DNA of 56,429 bases from Gammaproteobacteria bacterium (lineage in GTDB: Bacteria; Pseudomonadota; Gammaproteobacteria; Chromatiales; Chromatiaceae), in NCBI GenBank assembly GCA_030148485.1, contig JASBTJ010000043.1, forward strand, positions 1 to 56,429. Reading direction: 5' to 3'. The notes under the pieces were generated by a model that was given only the letters and a program-made list of their open reading frames with translations, was not told the origin of the DNA and searched no databases. The first letter of the stretch is position 1; each line of letters opens with the position of its first letter. Positions 25,984 to 34,899 of the stretch are shown here, piece by piece. A program made the position numbers and the translations under genes.

Positions 25984-26673
25984 TCAGCGACCGGTCTCGC
26001 GCGCCATCTTCTCGCGCACGTCATTCCACAACGCGATCCGGTCCGACTTACCCACTTTTTGGCCCCGGGACCGGCTGACGGACAACCACAGACTATCGCC
26101 GTTGAAGCCGTAAACGGGAACCAGGTCCTGGCGTTCGCCGGCCGGGCGGATCCGGTCGGTCAGGTTATCGAGTATCAACGGTTCGGCGTTGGGAGTCTCA
26201 TAGTACGCGAGCACCATATGGGCTTGATTCAAGGTGATAGCCTTGACGTAGGTGATGCGCAGACGTTCCGCCGGCACACCCATGTCCAGCAGCGTGAAAT
26301 ACTTGGCGATGGCATAGTCTTCACAATCCGCCCCCTCGATGCTGAGCATCTCGATGGGCGTCGCCCAGTAGTCTTCCTGTCCCCATAGGGCTTCGTCGCT
26401 GTCGTAGGGAATCTGGTTGAAAAAGTCGTTCACCGCTTCAAGCTTGTCCGGCTCGGTATCGGTGCGATGCACGTCAATGAGGACCTGCAGTGCCTCGACC
26501 CGTGCCCTGGCCGTCAAGCCGTAGGCATTCTCCACCAGCCGCATGACCTCGGCGCTCAGCCCCAACCCTTCGGCCAGCGCACACGACGCCAGCAACAGCC
26601 ATATCCAGGCGTAACGACGCCAGGACAGGGGCGAATACGCCGCTGATCGCCACATCAGGAGCACGGCAGTCAT
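25984..26673 (-). CDS. lapG: LapG-like periplasmic cysteine protease
   Basis: Protein of about 229 aa, bacterial transglutaminase-like cysteine proteinase family. The triad is visible: Cys in GADCEDYAIAKYF, His in NQAHMVLAYYE, Asp in LILDNLTD. The N-terminus carries a hydrophobic secretion segment (YAWIWLLLASCALA). LapG cleaves the N-terminal retention module of large RTX adhesins such as LapA when c-di-GMP is low; LapD inhibits it when c-di-GMP is high. No adhesin gene is in this window. The start is uncertain (ATG 26673 or 26655; no good ribosome-binding site). Confidence 0.87.
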   Translation of the reverse strand: MTAVLLMWRSAAYSPLSWRRYAWIWLLLASCALAEGLGLSAEVMRLVENAYGLTARARVEALQVLIDVHRTDTEPDKLEAVNDFFNQIPYDSDEALWGQEDYWATPIEMLSIEGADCEDYAIAKYFTLLDMGVPAERLRITYVKAITLNQAHMVLAYYETPNAEPLILDNLTDRIRPAGERQDLVPVYGFNGDSLWLSVSRSRGQKVGKSDRIALWNDVREKMARETGR

Positions 26674-26818
26674 GGTTTGCGGGACAGAAAATACGGCATG
26701 CCGGATACAGCGTCCGGGAAATGGGAAACTTGACCCCAAGCCACCCCCGGATATCGGCACGGCCGGCGATATTCGCTAGAATCCCGCCCTTTCCAAACCC
26801 ATTGCCCAAGGCCAACCC

Positions 26819-28546
26819 ATGCGCACCTCGCGTTTCCCCCTGCAAACCCTGAAAGAAACCCCGTCGGACGCGGAAATCGCCAGCCATCAGTTGATGCTGC
26901 GCGCCGACATGATCCGCAAGCTGGCATCCGGACTGTACAGCTGGCTGCCGCTGGGGCTGCGGGTGCTGCGCAAGGTGGAAGCCATCGTGCGCGACGAGAT
27001 GAACAAGGCCGACGCCATGGAGCTGTTGATGCCGTCCATCCAACCAGCCGAGCTGTGGCAGGAATCCGGCCGCTGGGAACAATACGGACCGGAGCTGTTG
27101 CGCATCACGGACCGCCACAACCGCGAGTTCTGCTACGGCCCGACCCATGAAGAGATCATCACCGACATCGCCCGTAATGAGCTGCGCTCCTACAAACAAC
27201 TGCCGGTGAATTTCTATCAGATCCAGACCAAATTCCGTGACGAGATCCGCCCCCGTTTCGGCGTCATGCGCGCCCGCGAATTCCTCATGAAGGATGCCTA
27301 CTCCTTTCACGCGGACGCGGAGTCGCTGCAGCAGACCTACGACGTGATGTACCGGACCTATTCCGCCATCTTCGAGCGCTGTGGGCTGGACTTCCGCCCG
27401 GTGGTGGCGGACACCGGCAGCATCGGTGGCAATGCGTCCCACGAATTCCACGTGCTGGCCGACTCCGGCGAAGACGCCATCGCCTTTTCCACCGGGTCCG
27501 ATTACGCCGCCAACGTGGAACTGGCCGAAGCGGTTTGCACGGCGACCCGCCCCGCGCCGACCGAAGACCTGCGCGAGGTGGACACGCCCAATGCCAAGAC
27601 CATCGCCGAGTTGGTGACGCAATTCAAACTGCCCATCGAGCGCACCGTGAAGACCCTGGTGGTGGCAGCCGACGAGGACTGCGACAACGCCTTTGTCGCC
27701 CTGGTACTACGCGGCGATCACGAACTGAACGAGATCAAGGCGGAAAAACTGTCAGGCGTCGCCAGCCCGCTGCGCATGGCCACCGACGAAGAAATCCGCG
27801 CCACCTTCGGCGCCGGGCCCGGGTCGCTTGGCCCGGTGAACTGCCCGGTGCCGGTGATCGTCGACCGCGCCGCGGCCGCGGTCGCCGACTTCACCGCCGG
27901 TGCCAATAGCGAAGGCAAGCACCTGTTCGGCATCAACTGGCAACGGGATCTGCCGGAACCGACGGTCGCGGACCTGCGTAACGTCATCGAGGGCGACGCC
28001 AGCCCGGACGGCCAAGGCGTGCTGACTATCAAGCGCGGCATCGAGGTCGGCCACATCTTTCAACTCGGCCGGAAATACAGCGCCGCCCTGAAGGCCGAGG
28101 TGTTGGACGAAAACGGCAAGGCCGCCACCATGACCATGGGCTGCTACGGCATCGGCGTGTCCCGGGTGGTGGGCGCTGCCATCGAACAACACAACGACGA
28201 CCGTGGCATCGCCTGGCCCACGGCGATTGCGCCCTTTCAACTGGCGCTGATCCCGATGAACATGAAAAAGTCGCAGCGGGTGCGCGAGGCAGCCGAACAG
28301 CTGTACCGGCAACTGACCGCGGCCGGGGTCGAGGTGCTGTTCGACGACCGCGACGCGCGCCCCGGCGTCATGTTCGCGGACATGGAACTGATCGGCGTGC
28401 CGTATCGTCTGGTGGTCGGCGAGCGCGGCCTGGACGCCGGCGAACTGGAGTTTCGCGCCCGCAGCGAGGCGGACAACCAGATGATCGCCATGGATACAGC
28501 AATCGATCACGTGGTCGCCCGGATCCGCGCCGACCTGTCCGTCTGA
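26819..28546 (+). CDS. proS: Prolyl-tRNA synthetase
   Basis: Class II aminoacyl-tRNA synthetase of 575 aa (E. coli 572). It begins [20 protein letters not shown], has motif 2 ([28 protein letters not shown]), the INS editing domain between motifs 2 and 3 (about 240-390; the typical bacterial form), motif 3 in [14 protein letters not shown], and an anticodon-binding domain. It charges tRNA-Pro in the cytoplasm. ATG 26819; divergent from lapG. Confidence 0.97.
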   Translation: MRTSRFPLQTLKETPSDAEIASHQLMLRADMIRKLASGLYSWLPLGLRVLRKVEAIVRDEMNKADAMELLMPSIQPAELWQESGRWEQYGPELLRITDRHNREFCYGPTHEEIITDIARNELRSYKQLPVNFYQIQTKFRDEIRPRFGVMRAREFLMKDAYSFHADAESLQQTYDVMYRTYSAIFERCGLDFRPVVADTGSIGGNASHEFHVLADSGEDAIAFSTGSDYAANVELAEAVCTATRPAPTEDLREVDTPNAKTIAELVTQFKLPIERTVKTLVVAADEDCDNAFVALVLRGDHELNEIKAEKLSGVASPLRMATDEEIRATFGAGPGSLGPVNCPVPVIVDRAAAAVADFTAGANSEGKHLFGINWQRDLPEPTVADLRNVIEGDASPDGQGVLTIKRGIEVGHIFQLGRKYSAALKAEVLDENGKAATMTMGCYGIGVSRVVGAAIEQHNDDRGIAWPTAIAPFQLALIPMNMKKSQRVREAAEQLYRQLTAAGVEVLFDDRDARPGVMFADMELIGVPYRLVVGERGLDAGELEFRARSEADNQMIAMDTAIDHVVARIRADLSV

Positions 28547-28661
28547 GTCCCGCCCGAAACTGCCAAGCGGTGGGCGGGATGCCCGTCCCCGCATTGACAA
28601 TCCCAAGGCCAGCCCCGAGCATTGGCCGCTTCCTATTAGAAACCGACCCCAGGCCAGATTG

Positions 28662-29183
28662 ATGACCGATTCCCGCCCTTCCTCCTTCGATCGCGACGCG
28701 CTGCTCAAATGTGGCCATGGCGAAATGTTCGGCCCAGGCAATGCCCAATTGCCGGTACCCAACATGCTGATGATGGACCGCATCGTACATATCGCTGACG
28801 AAGGCGGGGCTTACGGCAAGGGCCAGATCCACGCGGAGCTGGATATCAACCCGGACCTTTGGTTCTTTGGTTGTCACTTCCCTGGCGATCCGGTGATGCC
28901 CGGCTGCCTGGGCCTGGACGCCATGTGGCAACTGGTCGGATTCTACCAAGCCTGGTTGGGCAACCCCGGTCGCGGTCGCGCCTTGGGTGTCGGCGAGGTA
29001 AAATTCACCGGCCAGGTACTTCCCAGCGCAAAGAAGGTGAGTTATTTCATCGACATCAAACGGGTCATCGCCCGCAAACTGATCCTGGGCATTGCCGATG
29101 GCCGCATGGAGGTGGATGGCCGCGAAATCTACGCAGCCAAAGACCTACGCGTAGGGCTGTTCACCCGCACCGACGATTTCTGA
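28662..29183 (+). CDS. fabA: 3-hydroxydecanoyl-ACP dehydratase/isomerase
   Basis: Protein of 173 aa (E. coli 171-172). Hot-dog fold with the catalytic His in [18 protein letters not shown] and the catalytic Asp in [12 protein letters not shown]. FabA dehydrates 3-hydroxydecanoyl-ACP and isomerises it to the cis-3 form, the branch point to unsaturated fatty acids. A partner fabB is not next to it. ATG 28662 was chosen over the TTG three bases earlier. Confidence 0.96.
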   Translation: MTDSRPSSFDRDALLKCGHGEMFGPGNAQLPVPNMLMMDRIVHIADEGGAYGKGQIHAELDINPDLWFFGCHFPGDPVMPGCLGLDAMWQLVGFYQAWLGNPGRGRALGVGEVKFTGQVLPSAKKVSYFIDIKRVIARKLILGIADGRMEVDGREIYAAKDLRVGLFTRTDDF

Positions 29184-29241
29184 CGCCATGTTTTCGGCTG
29201 TCGGCCGGTCTTAAGTCCCAACGACCTTTCCGGAGCCACCC

Positions 29242-29721
29242 ATGAACCTGTTGCCCCGCCTGCTGCTCACCCTGCCCCTACTATGGGCCACCCGGGCCCT
29301 TGCCGGGGACGACATCGCCTATCTGCTAAACACCCACGAACCACCGCCGGGCGTGGTGTTCGAGATCGTCGAGAGCGACGAAGACGCCTTGGATTGGGCC
29401 ATACCCAAGGTGCAATCCTATGTTGCCCGCCTGAAGGCGCGTCACCCGGGACTGGAAATGGCCGTAGTCACCCACGGCAGCGAGCAGTTCGCGCTGCAGG
29501 AACGCCACGCCGGGAACCATGAGGAAGCCCACAAGGGTGTGCAATCGCTGCTAGGCGACAACGTTCGCGTCCACGTTTGCGGCACCTATGCCGGCTGGTA
29601 CGGCGTCACCGCCGAGGACTTCCCCGCGTACGTCGACGTGGCGGCCGCCGGCCCAGCGCAAATCAACGACTACGAGGCCCTGGGGTGGGACGTGGTCCGC
29701 GTGGAGTCGTCCGACGACTGA
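29242..29721 (+). CDS. Periplasmic DsrE-family-like protein
   Basis: Protein of 159 aa with a signal peptide (LLPRLLLTLPLLWATRALA) followed by a DsrE/F-type fold: a beta strand with Val/Phe (VVFEIVES), repeated alpha-beta units (LEMAVVTHGSEQFAL) and a conserved Cys near the end of a strand (NVRVHVCGTYAGWYG). Cytoplasmic DsrE proteins carry sulfur on that cysteine; exported versions occur in sulfur oxidisers and their role is not known. ATG 29242 follows TTTCCGGAGCCACC. Confidence 0.75.
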   Translation: MNLLPRLLLTLPLLWATRALAGDDIAYLLNTHEPPPGVVFEIVESDEDALDWAIPKVQSYVARLKARHPGLEMAVVTHGSEQFALQERHAGNHEEAHKGVQSLLGDNVRVHVCGTYAGWYGVTAEDFPAYVDVAAAGPAQINDYEALGWDVVRVESSDD

Positions 29722-29796
29722 ATCCGGGCTGCATCATCCGGTACCGGCTCAGCCAAGGCCCATTGCCATAATGCTGTCCCGGCGACGGGTACGAGC

Positions 29797-30393
29797 TCAG
29801 GTCGGCCGCTGGAACGTCTTGCGCGCCGCATTCACCGTGCCGCGCAGGACGCAGCCGGCCACATGATCGTTGATCAGGCCCATCGCCTGCATGAAGGCAT
29901 AGACCGTGGTCGGTCCGACAAACTTCCAGCCGCGTTTTTTCAGCGCCTTGGACAGTGCCACCGACTCACTGGAAGTGGACGCCGACTGCGGCGCCGTGAG
30001 CTGCTCCGGATCCGGCTCATAGCACCAGAAAAAAGCCGCCAGGGAGCCTGCCTCATCGATCAATTCCCGGGCACGCTGCGCGTTGTTGATCACCGCTTCG
30101 ATCTTGCCGCGATGCCGGACAATACCGGCGTCAAGCAGCAGGCGTTGCACATCGTCTTCGGAAAAGCGGGCTACCCGGTCGATATCAAAGTGATGAAACG
30201 CGGCACGAAAATTCTCCCGTTTGGCCAGAATGGTTCGCCAACTCAAGCCGGACTGAAACGCTTCCAGGCTGAGCTTCTCAAACAGCCGACGGTCGTCACC
30301 GACCGGTATGCCCCACTCCTTATCGTGGTAGTCGATGAATTCCGGCGCCCCGGCGCACCAACCGCAGCGGGGCTGTCCGTCAGGACCGATCAT
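29797..30393 (-). CDS. tag: DNA-3-methyladenine glycosylase I
   Basis: Protein of 198 aa (E. coli 187). Typical opening RCGWCAGAPEFIDYHDKEWGIPVGDDRRLFEKLSLEAFQSGLSWRTIL, then VGPTTVYAFMQAMGLINDHVAGC. The zinc site is visible as Cys (RCGW), and the His and Cys in the NDHVAGC segment. It excises 3-methyladenine from DNA. ATG 30393 was chosen; the frame stays open upstream only because it runs through the repeat at 30446. GTG 30405 is the other option. Confidence 0.93.
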   Translation of the reverse strand: MIGPDGQPRCGWCAGAPEFIDYHDKEWGIPVGDDRRLFEKLSLEAFQSGLSWRTILAKRENFRAAFHHFDIDRVARFSEDDVQRLLLDAGIVRHRGKIEAVINNAQRARELIDEAGSLAAFFWCYEPDPEQLTAPQSASTSSESVALSKALKKRGWKFVGPTTVYAFMQAMGLINDHVAGCVLRGTVNAARKTFQRPT

Positions 30394-30445
30394 GGTGTCG
30401 TTCACGGGTATCGCCTCATTATCGGTGGTGGACAGGATCAGGCTG

Positions 30446-30756
30446 CTAAGGAAGCGCGAATAAGTCCATCCTGGACTTCTCAGCGCACGCTGCGCTGCAA
30501 ACGCGGTTTGCTGCTTGCTGCAAAACCGGCCACTTGCCGTGACCGATTTTGGCGGCACCTCCCTGTGCCGCGGAACCTCTGAATTTCTCAGAGGTGGCCT
30601 AAGGAAGTGCTGAATAAGTCCATCCTGGACTTCTCAGCGCACGCTGCGCTGCAAACGCGGTTTGCTGCTTGCTGCAAAACCGGCCACTTGCCGTGACCGA
30701 TTTTGGCGGCACCTCCCTGTGCCGCGGAACCTCTGAATTTCTCAGAGGTTCCCTAG
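30446..30756. repeat. Tandem direct repeat, two copies of a multi-hairpin element
   Basis: Two units 154 bp apart share an identical core of about 138 bp (30458-30595 and 30612-30749). Each unit starts CTAAGGAAG and contains hairpins CAGCGCA-CGC-TGCGCTG, GCAAAC-GCG-GTTTGC and GAACCTCTGA-N5-TCAGAGGTTC. The second ends GAGGTTCCCTAG, whose complement CTAGGGAACCTC also starts an element at 55186. No coding capacity. It fills the gap between tag and the YCII gene and looks like a non-autonomous mobile or REP-like element. Confidence 0.8.
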
Positions 30757-31035
30757 AAATTTGACTCGGTCATCAAGCCGGGACGGGCTGATCTCCAGCA
30801 CTTCCGCTGCAACCACACCTTCAGCGACAAAGGGATCCCGGTCGACGCGGGCTTGCAGCGCGGCACGCGACTCGCCATGGGCAAGAATCCCGCCGCCCTG
30901 ATTCGGCTGGAGACTGCCGACCAACAGGAAGACCCCATCATCCAGCCCTTGTTGAATCCAAGCCTGATGTGCCGCCATCCATTCCCCGGCACGGTGTTTT
31001 TGTTCTGTGAAGCGCAGCAATACGATGTACATCAT
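30742..31035 (-). CDS. YCII-related protein
   Basis: Protein of 97 aa of the YciI family (MMYIVLLRFTEQKHRAGEWMAAHQAWIQQGLDDGVFLLVGSL; HGESRAALQARVDRDPFVAEGVV). The His-Asp pair of the family pocket is present (AHQAW and RDPF). Function unknown in most cases. ATG 31035 or 31032 after AAGGAG. The last residues (LGNL) and the TGA stop come from the end of the tandem repeat, so the repeat has replaced the original 3' end. Downstream of a TetR gene, probably co-transcribed. Confidence 0.85.
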   Translation of the reverse strand: MMYIVLLRFTEQKHRAGEWMAAHQAWIQQGLDDGVFLLVGSLQPNQGGGILAHGESRAALQARVDRDPFVAEGVVAAEVLEISPSRLDDRVKFLGNL

Positions 31036-31106
31036 TGATCTCCTTCCAGGTTTGATGCGACCGCCTGAGGGGGTAAGCGGATAGCGCCGAATGTCGGCAC
31101 CGTCGT

Positions 31107-31682
31107 TCACCCGCATGCCGCCACCTGCTCAGCGACCCAGACGTTCATACGTGCCACCTCGCGCTCGATGAATGCATCGTCGGCGAACGCATTTGCCAGC
31201 GTCGCCACGCCCTGACTCATGGCCAGCACATGCATGGCAAGGTCGTCTGCTCGGGTGCCACAGCCTGCCAGTGAAAACTGACGCCCCAGCCACTGGCGAA
31301 ACAAGGTAAACAGCGTGTTGGCGTCACCTCGCGCGTCATGATTCAACTTGGCCAGCTCCGAACTCAGGGTGCCGACCGGGCACCCGTGCCGTTTGATGGC
31401 ACGGCGATTGGCGAGCAGGATATTGATGAAACTACGGACCCGGGCGAGCGGGTCATCGCCGTCGATCTCCCACCGCGCCAGCATGCCGCGGGTCCGGACA
31501 ACCCGGCGCGCGATCACCGCATCCAGAATGTCGTCCTTGGTCTTGAAGTGATGATAGAAGTTGCCACGGGAAATATTCACCGCCGCGGCAATGTCCGCGA
31601 ACGACGTGTGTTCATACCCTTGGCGATAAAACAGCCTGTCGGCCGCCTGGACAATACGTTCCCTGGTCGACTGATGTGGCAA
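31107..31682 (-). CDS. TetR-family regulator
   Basis: Protein of about 191 aa with an N-terminal TetR HTH (RERIVQAADRLFYRQGYEHTSFADIAAAVNISRGNFYHHFKTKDDIL) and a C-terminal domain with the motif HGCPVGTLSSEL, a conserved-cysteine type also seen in the TetR at 50552. TTG 31682 lies nine bases after AGGGAG; the frame extends to a GTG at 31751. Two palindromes upstream are likely autoregulatory operators. The next gene (YCII) is the likely target. The ligand is unknown. Confidence 0.85.
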   Translation of the reverse strand: MPHQSTRERIVQAADRLFYRQGYEHTSFADIAAAVNISRGNFYHHFKTKDDILDAVIARRVVRTRGMLARWEIDGDDPLARVRSFINILLANRRAIKRHGCPVGTLSSELAKLNHDARGDANTLFTLFRQWLGRQFSLAGCGTRADDLAMHVLAMSQGVATLANAFADDAFIEREVARMNVWVAEQVAACG

Positions 31683-31802
31683 GACACGGCACTCCCTCAA
31701 GACACTGTGAGTGATCGAAAGCCCGGGGCGCGGCGGCCGGTACCGGACCACCTAGCCGTCATGGCGGTCGACCCGAACGTCTGCAACCGCCGCCCAACCA
31801 AC

Positions 31803-31850
31803 TAGGACGATCGCCCTAATACTGGGCTAAAGCCTAGGACGACTGACCTA
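31803..31850. promoter_or_regulatory. Two 16-bp imperfect palindromes, candidate TetR operators
   Basis: TAGGACGATCGCCCTA (31803-31818) and TAGGACGACTGACCTA (31835-31850) are variants of one dyad spaced 32 bp, about three helical turns, in the 217-bp gap between the TetR gene and the AraC-MGMT gene (both minus strand). Confidence 0.5.
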
Positions 31851-31899
31851 AGATAACAACCCCCGTGGTTCGTTGGTCGGGACCGACGTCCGCACCGGG

Positions 31900-32745
31900 T
31901 CAACGGGTCGCCTCCCAGGCGTGCAATGCACGCTTGCGCAGCTGCCCCCATTGATAGATGCCGAATTCGCCGTTTTGACGGATCACCCGATGGCAGGGAA
32001 TCAGCAACGCGACGGGGTTGGCGGCGATGGCCGTACCGATGGCCCGTGCCGCCCGCGGCCTGCCCACGGCCTCGGCGATCTGTGAATAACTGACCAGTTG
32101 CCCGGACGGTATACGCAACAGGGCTCGCCAGACCTGGATCTGCAGATTGGTCCCGAACACGTGCAGCGACAGCGGCCGGCCCGGATCAGGATCAGGGGAA
32201 AATATCCGCGCGGCGATGGCGCGGCAGGCCCGGTCGTCGCGCTGCATCACGGCGCCGGGCAGTTGCTCGGCCAAGACCGCACGCCACGCCGAGCCGGGAT
32301 GCTCGTCGGCAAATGCCAGGCGACAGATACCCCGCGGCGTGGCCGCTACCCGCAGGATGCCAAAGGGCGTTTCCGCTTCGCCGTGGCTGATGGTCAGTCC
32401 CGCACCCTGGGCGCGATACTCCCCCGGCGACAGGGCTTCAAGCTGCACGAAGTGATCGTACAGCCGCGATCCACCGCTCAAACCCAACTCGTCGGCCAGC
32501 GCAGACAAAGGGCGGCTGCCGCGTATCAACTGCTTGGCCCGCTCGACCGTCACCGCCTGTAAAAAACGCTTCGGCGACACCCCGGCCCAGCGGGAGAACA
32601 AGCGCTGGAAATGATAGGGACTCAGGTGAACATGGGCCGCCACCTGCTCGAGCGAGGGCTGTTGACCCGCTTGCGACGTCAGGAAATTGATCGCCTTGGC
32701 AACCCGGACAAAGTCGGGCGCGACGCCCCCTGCCGGGTGGTTCAT
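31900..32745 (-). CDS. AraC-type HTH fused to O6-alkylguanine-DNA alkyltransferase (Ada-like)
   Basis: Protein of 281 aa. An N-terminal AraC HTH pair (LEQVAAHVHLSPYHFQRLFSRWAGVSPKRFLQAVTVERAKQLI) is followed by an MGMT domain with the acceptor cysteine in IPCHRVI and the DNA-binding helix RPRAARAIGTAIAANPV. The Ada N-terminal zinc domain that senses methylphosphotriesters is absent, so the Ada activation switch is missing. It directly repairs O6-methylguanine. ATG 32745 was chosen (MNHPAGGVAPDFVRVAKAINFL is the usual N-terminus). No alkA or alkB is adjacent, but tag lies 1.5 kb downstream. Confidence 0.9.
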   Translation of the reverse strand: MNHPAGGVAPDFVRVAKAINFLTSQAGQQPSLEQVAAHVHLSPYHFQRLFSRWAGVSPKRFLQAVTVERAKQLIRGSRPLSALADELGLSGGSRLYDHFVQLEALSPGEYRAQGAGLTISHGEAETPFGILRVAATPRGICRLAFADEHPGSAWRAVLAEQLPGAVMQRDDRACRAIAARIFSPDPDPGRPLSLHVFGTNLQIQVWRALLRIPSGQLVSYSQIAEAVGRPRAARAIGTAIAANPVALLIPCHRVIRQNGEFGIYQWGQLRKRALHAWEATR

Positions 32746-33002
32746 GATTCGCCCAACCCGGCAGCCCCCAGGGACGCCCATCGACCGATCAAGTGGCCGC
32801 CCCCCAAGGTGGAACAACGACATCGCGGTGTCCACCAACACCGCTACGGAATTCGCGTAACAGCGCATGACTGGCACCCCACTTCACCAAGATACGCCGC
32901 GCTCGACATGCAGGCCGAGCACATCACTCGGTCAAAGCATGGGTGACAACAGCGGACCAAGCGACCCGAATGTTGCGCAAGTGGCGCACCACCCGACGGG
33001 CG
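32746..33002. other. Intergenic region, no gene seen
   Basis: 257 bp between the AraC-MGMT and YCII genes, both on the minus strand. No convincing frame, terminator or promoter was found. Confidence 0.4.
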
Positions 33003-33314
33003 TCACATCTGCTTCATCTCCGCGACCTCCAGGGTCCCGTCCAGGTCGATGAACGGGCACTTGCGCGCCATCGCCACCGCGGCGTCGATATCGTCCGCCG
33101 TTACAACACTGAATCCGGACATGGACTGCCCAGCCGCCTTGTCGTTGCCACCCTCGGCATTGACCACCTTGGCTGACCCCAAGGGCGTGCCCCGGTTGAC
33201 CACTGCATCGCCCAGGTCCTCGGCCCAGGCCCGCCAGGCCGCCATGTGCTGCGCACCTTCCTCGGGGCTGTCGGGTTTACGGCCGCCGTGGTAGGTAAGA
33301 ATGTATTCGGACAT
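33003..33314 (-). CDS. YCII / DGPF-type protein
   Basis: Protein of 103 aa (MSEYILTYHGGRKPDSPEEGAQHMAAWRAWAEDLGDAVVNRGTPLG; GFSVVTADDIDAAVAMARKCPFIDLDGTLEVAEM), of the YCII-related family often found next to sigma factors or HxlR regulators. The ribosome-binding site GAGGAGA precedes ATG 33314. Only weakly similar to the YCII protein at 30742. Function unknown; probably co-transcribed with the SnoaL-like gene upstream. Confidence 0.85.
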   Translation of the reverse strand: MSEYILTYHGGRKPDSPEEGAQHMAAWRAWAEDLGDAVVNRGTPLGSAKVVNAEGGNDKAAGQSMSGFSVVTADDIDAAVAMARKCPFIDLDGTLEVAEMKQM

Positions 33315-33428
33315 GAGATGTCTCCTCTTCCGTGATGACGAGTAACAGCGCCGCCGGCAGAGCGCCGGGGCAACGCCGCATCGCCCCGGCCGACCCTTCG
33401 GCCGAGGACCAGGACCACGCCGGGCCCA

Positions 33429-33800
33429 TCAGTGCAGATTGAATGCTTCCTTCAAGGCCGCCGGGTCATAGAAGATCCGGTGCGCCTTGATCTTGCCGTT
33501 GGTCACCGTGAACCACTCTGACATTTCCAGCGTCAACATCTCCCCCTGGGGGGGTTCCAGCGAAATGTCGTCGATGAAACGCACGTCGCTGCCGTTCTCG
33601 AACACCTGCCGCTTCTTCCATCCTCGATGCATCGGCATGAAGCGCGACAGCATCTCGCGGTACTCCTGCTTGTTGTCGCAATGTGCCGCGGGGCCGTCGA
33701 ATTTGACGTTGTCAGCCATCAGGCCCACGGCGCCTTCAACGTCGCGCTGGTCGTTCGTCAAATGCATGAATTTTTCAACCATTTCAATGGGTTTTTGCAT
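33429..33800 (-). CDS. SnoaL-like / NTF2-fold protein
   Basis: Protein of 123 aa with the NTF2-like pattern: an N-terminal helix (IEMVEKFMHLTNDQRDVEGAVGLMADNVKFDGP), then strands ending MLTLEMSEWFTVTNGKIKAHRIFYDPAALKEAFNLH. This resembles limonene-epoxide hydrolase / SnoaL-type proteins of uncharacterised role. ATG 33800 follows GGAGG by six bases. It is divergent from the HxlR regulator, with a palindrome in between, so it is a probable target of that regulator. Confidence 0.8.
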   Translation of the reverse strand: MQKPIEMVEKFMHLTNDQRDVEGAVGLMADNVKFDGPAAHCDNKQEYREMLSRFMPMHRGWKKRQVFENGSDVRFIDDISLEPPQGEMLTLEMSEWFTVTNGKIKAHRIFYDPAALKEAFNLH

Positions 33801-33872
33801 TGGTGACCTCCAGTGTCGCCCCAGCCGGTTCAGCGGGTGAACGTTCACCGCTACCAGGACCCTAGTAACGGA

Positions 33873-33889
33873 ACTTGCGAAATACAAGT
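33873..33889. promoter_or_regulatory. Palindrome ACTTG-N7-CAAGT, candidate HxlR operator
   Basis: Perfect 5-bp arms in the divergent region between the SnoaL-like gene and the HxlR gene. The position and symmetry suit an HxlR-family dimer controlling both promoters. Confidence 0.5.
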
Positions 33890-33910
33890 GGCATGACTAG
33901 GTTCTTAACG

Positions 33911-34321
33911 ATGAAGGCGAACAACCCGCGATTCCGATCACACTGCCCCATCAACGTCACCCAGGAATTGGTCGGCGACAGGTGGAGTCTGCTGATCATC
34001 CGCGACATTCTGTTTGCCCGGAAAACCCACTACGGCGAATTCCTGACCTCGGCCGAGCGCATCTCCACCAACATTCTGGCCGACCGTCTGGAAAAACTTG
34101 AACGCCATGGCATCCTGAGCAAAACCCGGGAGACGGAAAATCGCTCGCGCTACCGTTATGTCTTGACGCAGAAAGGACAAGACCTGTTGCCGATGCTACT
34201 GGAGATGATCATCTGGGGCGCGCGCCATGATCCTGAGACCGCCGCGCCAGCCGAATTTGTCGAGCAACTGACACAACACCGGGCAGACTTTATGCGACAA
34301 GTGCTAGCAGCGGTTGAATAA
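33911..34321 (+). CDS. HxlR-family transcriptional regulator
   Basis: Protein of 136 aa with the HxlR winged helix: CPINVTQELVGDRWSLLIIRDILFARKTHYGEFLTSAERISTNILADRLEKLERHGIL, then a wing (SRYRYVLTQKGQDLLPMLLEMIIWG). The Cys of the HCPI motif is the conserved HxlR cysteine, which senses electrophiles or redox change in some members. ATG 33911 is used; ATG 33893 is an in-frame alternative. It is divergent from the SnoaL and YCII genes. Confidence 0.9.
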   Translation: MKANNPRFRSHCPINVTQELVGDRWSLLIIRDILFARKTHYGEFLTSAERISTNILADRLEKLERHGILSKTRETENRSRYRYVLTQKGQDLLPMLLEMIIWGARHDPETAAPAEFVEQLTQHRADFMRQVLAAVE

Positions 34322-34473
34322 AACGAGCCCCTTGCACACGTGCGAGCGACCGGCAACCCCGCCAGCCATGACGCGGTCGGTCGGCACCGGGCCACGCCCG
34401 GGCGTACCCGAACCCGAACGACCAACGCCGCTTGCGATGCGCCCCCCACCCGAGCCAAAAGGAGCCACGCAAC

Positions 34474-34899
34474 GTGATCAAGATCGTGCTGATAAACACC
34501 GCCATTATCATGGCGTCCGTGCTGATCCACTATGAGTTTCTCCGGAACATATCCCGCCTAATACCCCGAATGAAGATCAAGCACCGATTCCGAATCGTGT
34601 TCGGTGTGTTCGGCGGGCTGGTCGCCCACAGCGTCGAGATCTGGCTGTTCGCCGCAGCGTATTACTTCACGCCCCGGATTCACGGACTGGGCTACCTGGA
34701 AGGCGACTTCGATGGATCGTTCCTGGACTGCGTGTATTTTTCCTACACGACCTTCAGCACCCTGGGGTTCGGCGATATCGAGCCACACGGCCACCTGAGA
34801 CATCTGGCCGGCCTGGAATCACTGACCGGACTGCTGTTGATTTCATGGACGGCATCGTTTCTATACTTCGAAATGCAACGTCATTGGATCAAGTCCTGA
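34474..34899 (+). CDS. Two-pore-helix ion channel protein (Ion_trans_2-like)
   Basis: Protein of 141 aa: an N-terminal helix (IKIVLINTAIIMASVLIHYEFL), a second helix (FRIVFGVFGGLVAHSVEIWLFAAAYYF), the pore region DCVYFSYTTFSTLGFGDIEP (a potassium-channel-like selectivity filter, TLGFGD instead of TVGYG), and a last helix (LAGLESLTGLLLISWTASFLYF). GTG 34474 follows AAAAGGAG by nine bases. No regulatory domain is attached. Ion specificity is unproven. Confidence 0.8.
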   Translation: MIKIVLINTAIIMASVLIHYEFLRNISRLIPRMKIKHRFRIVFGVFGGLVAHSVEIWLFAAAYYFTPRIHGLGYLEGDFDGSFLDCVYFSYTTFSTLGFGDIEPHGHLRHLAGLESLTGLLLISWTASFLYFEMQRHWIKS

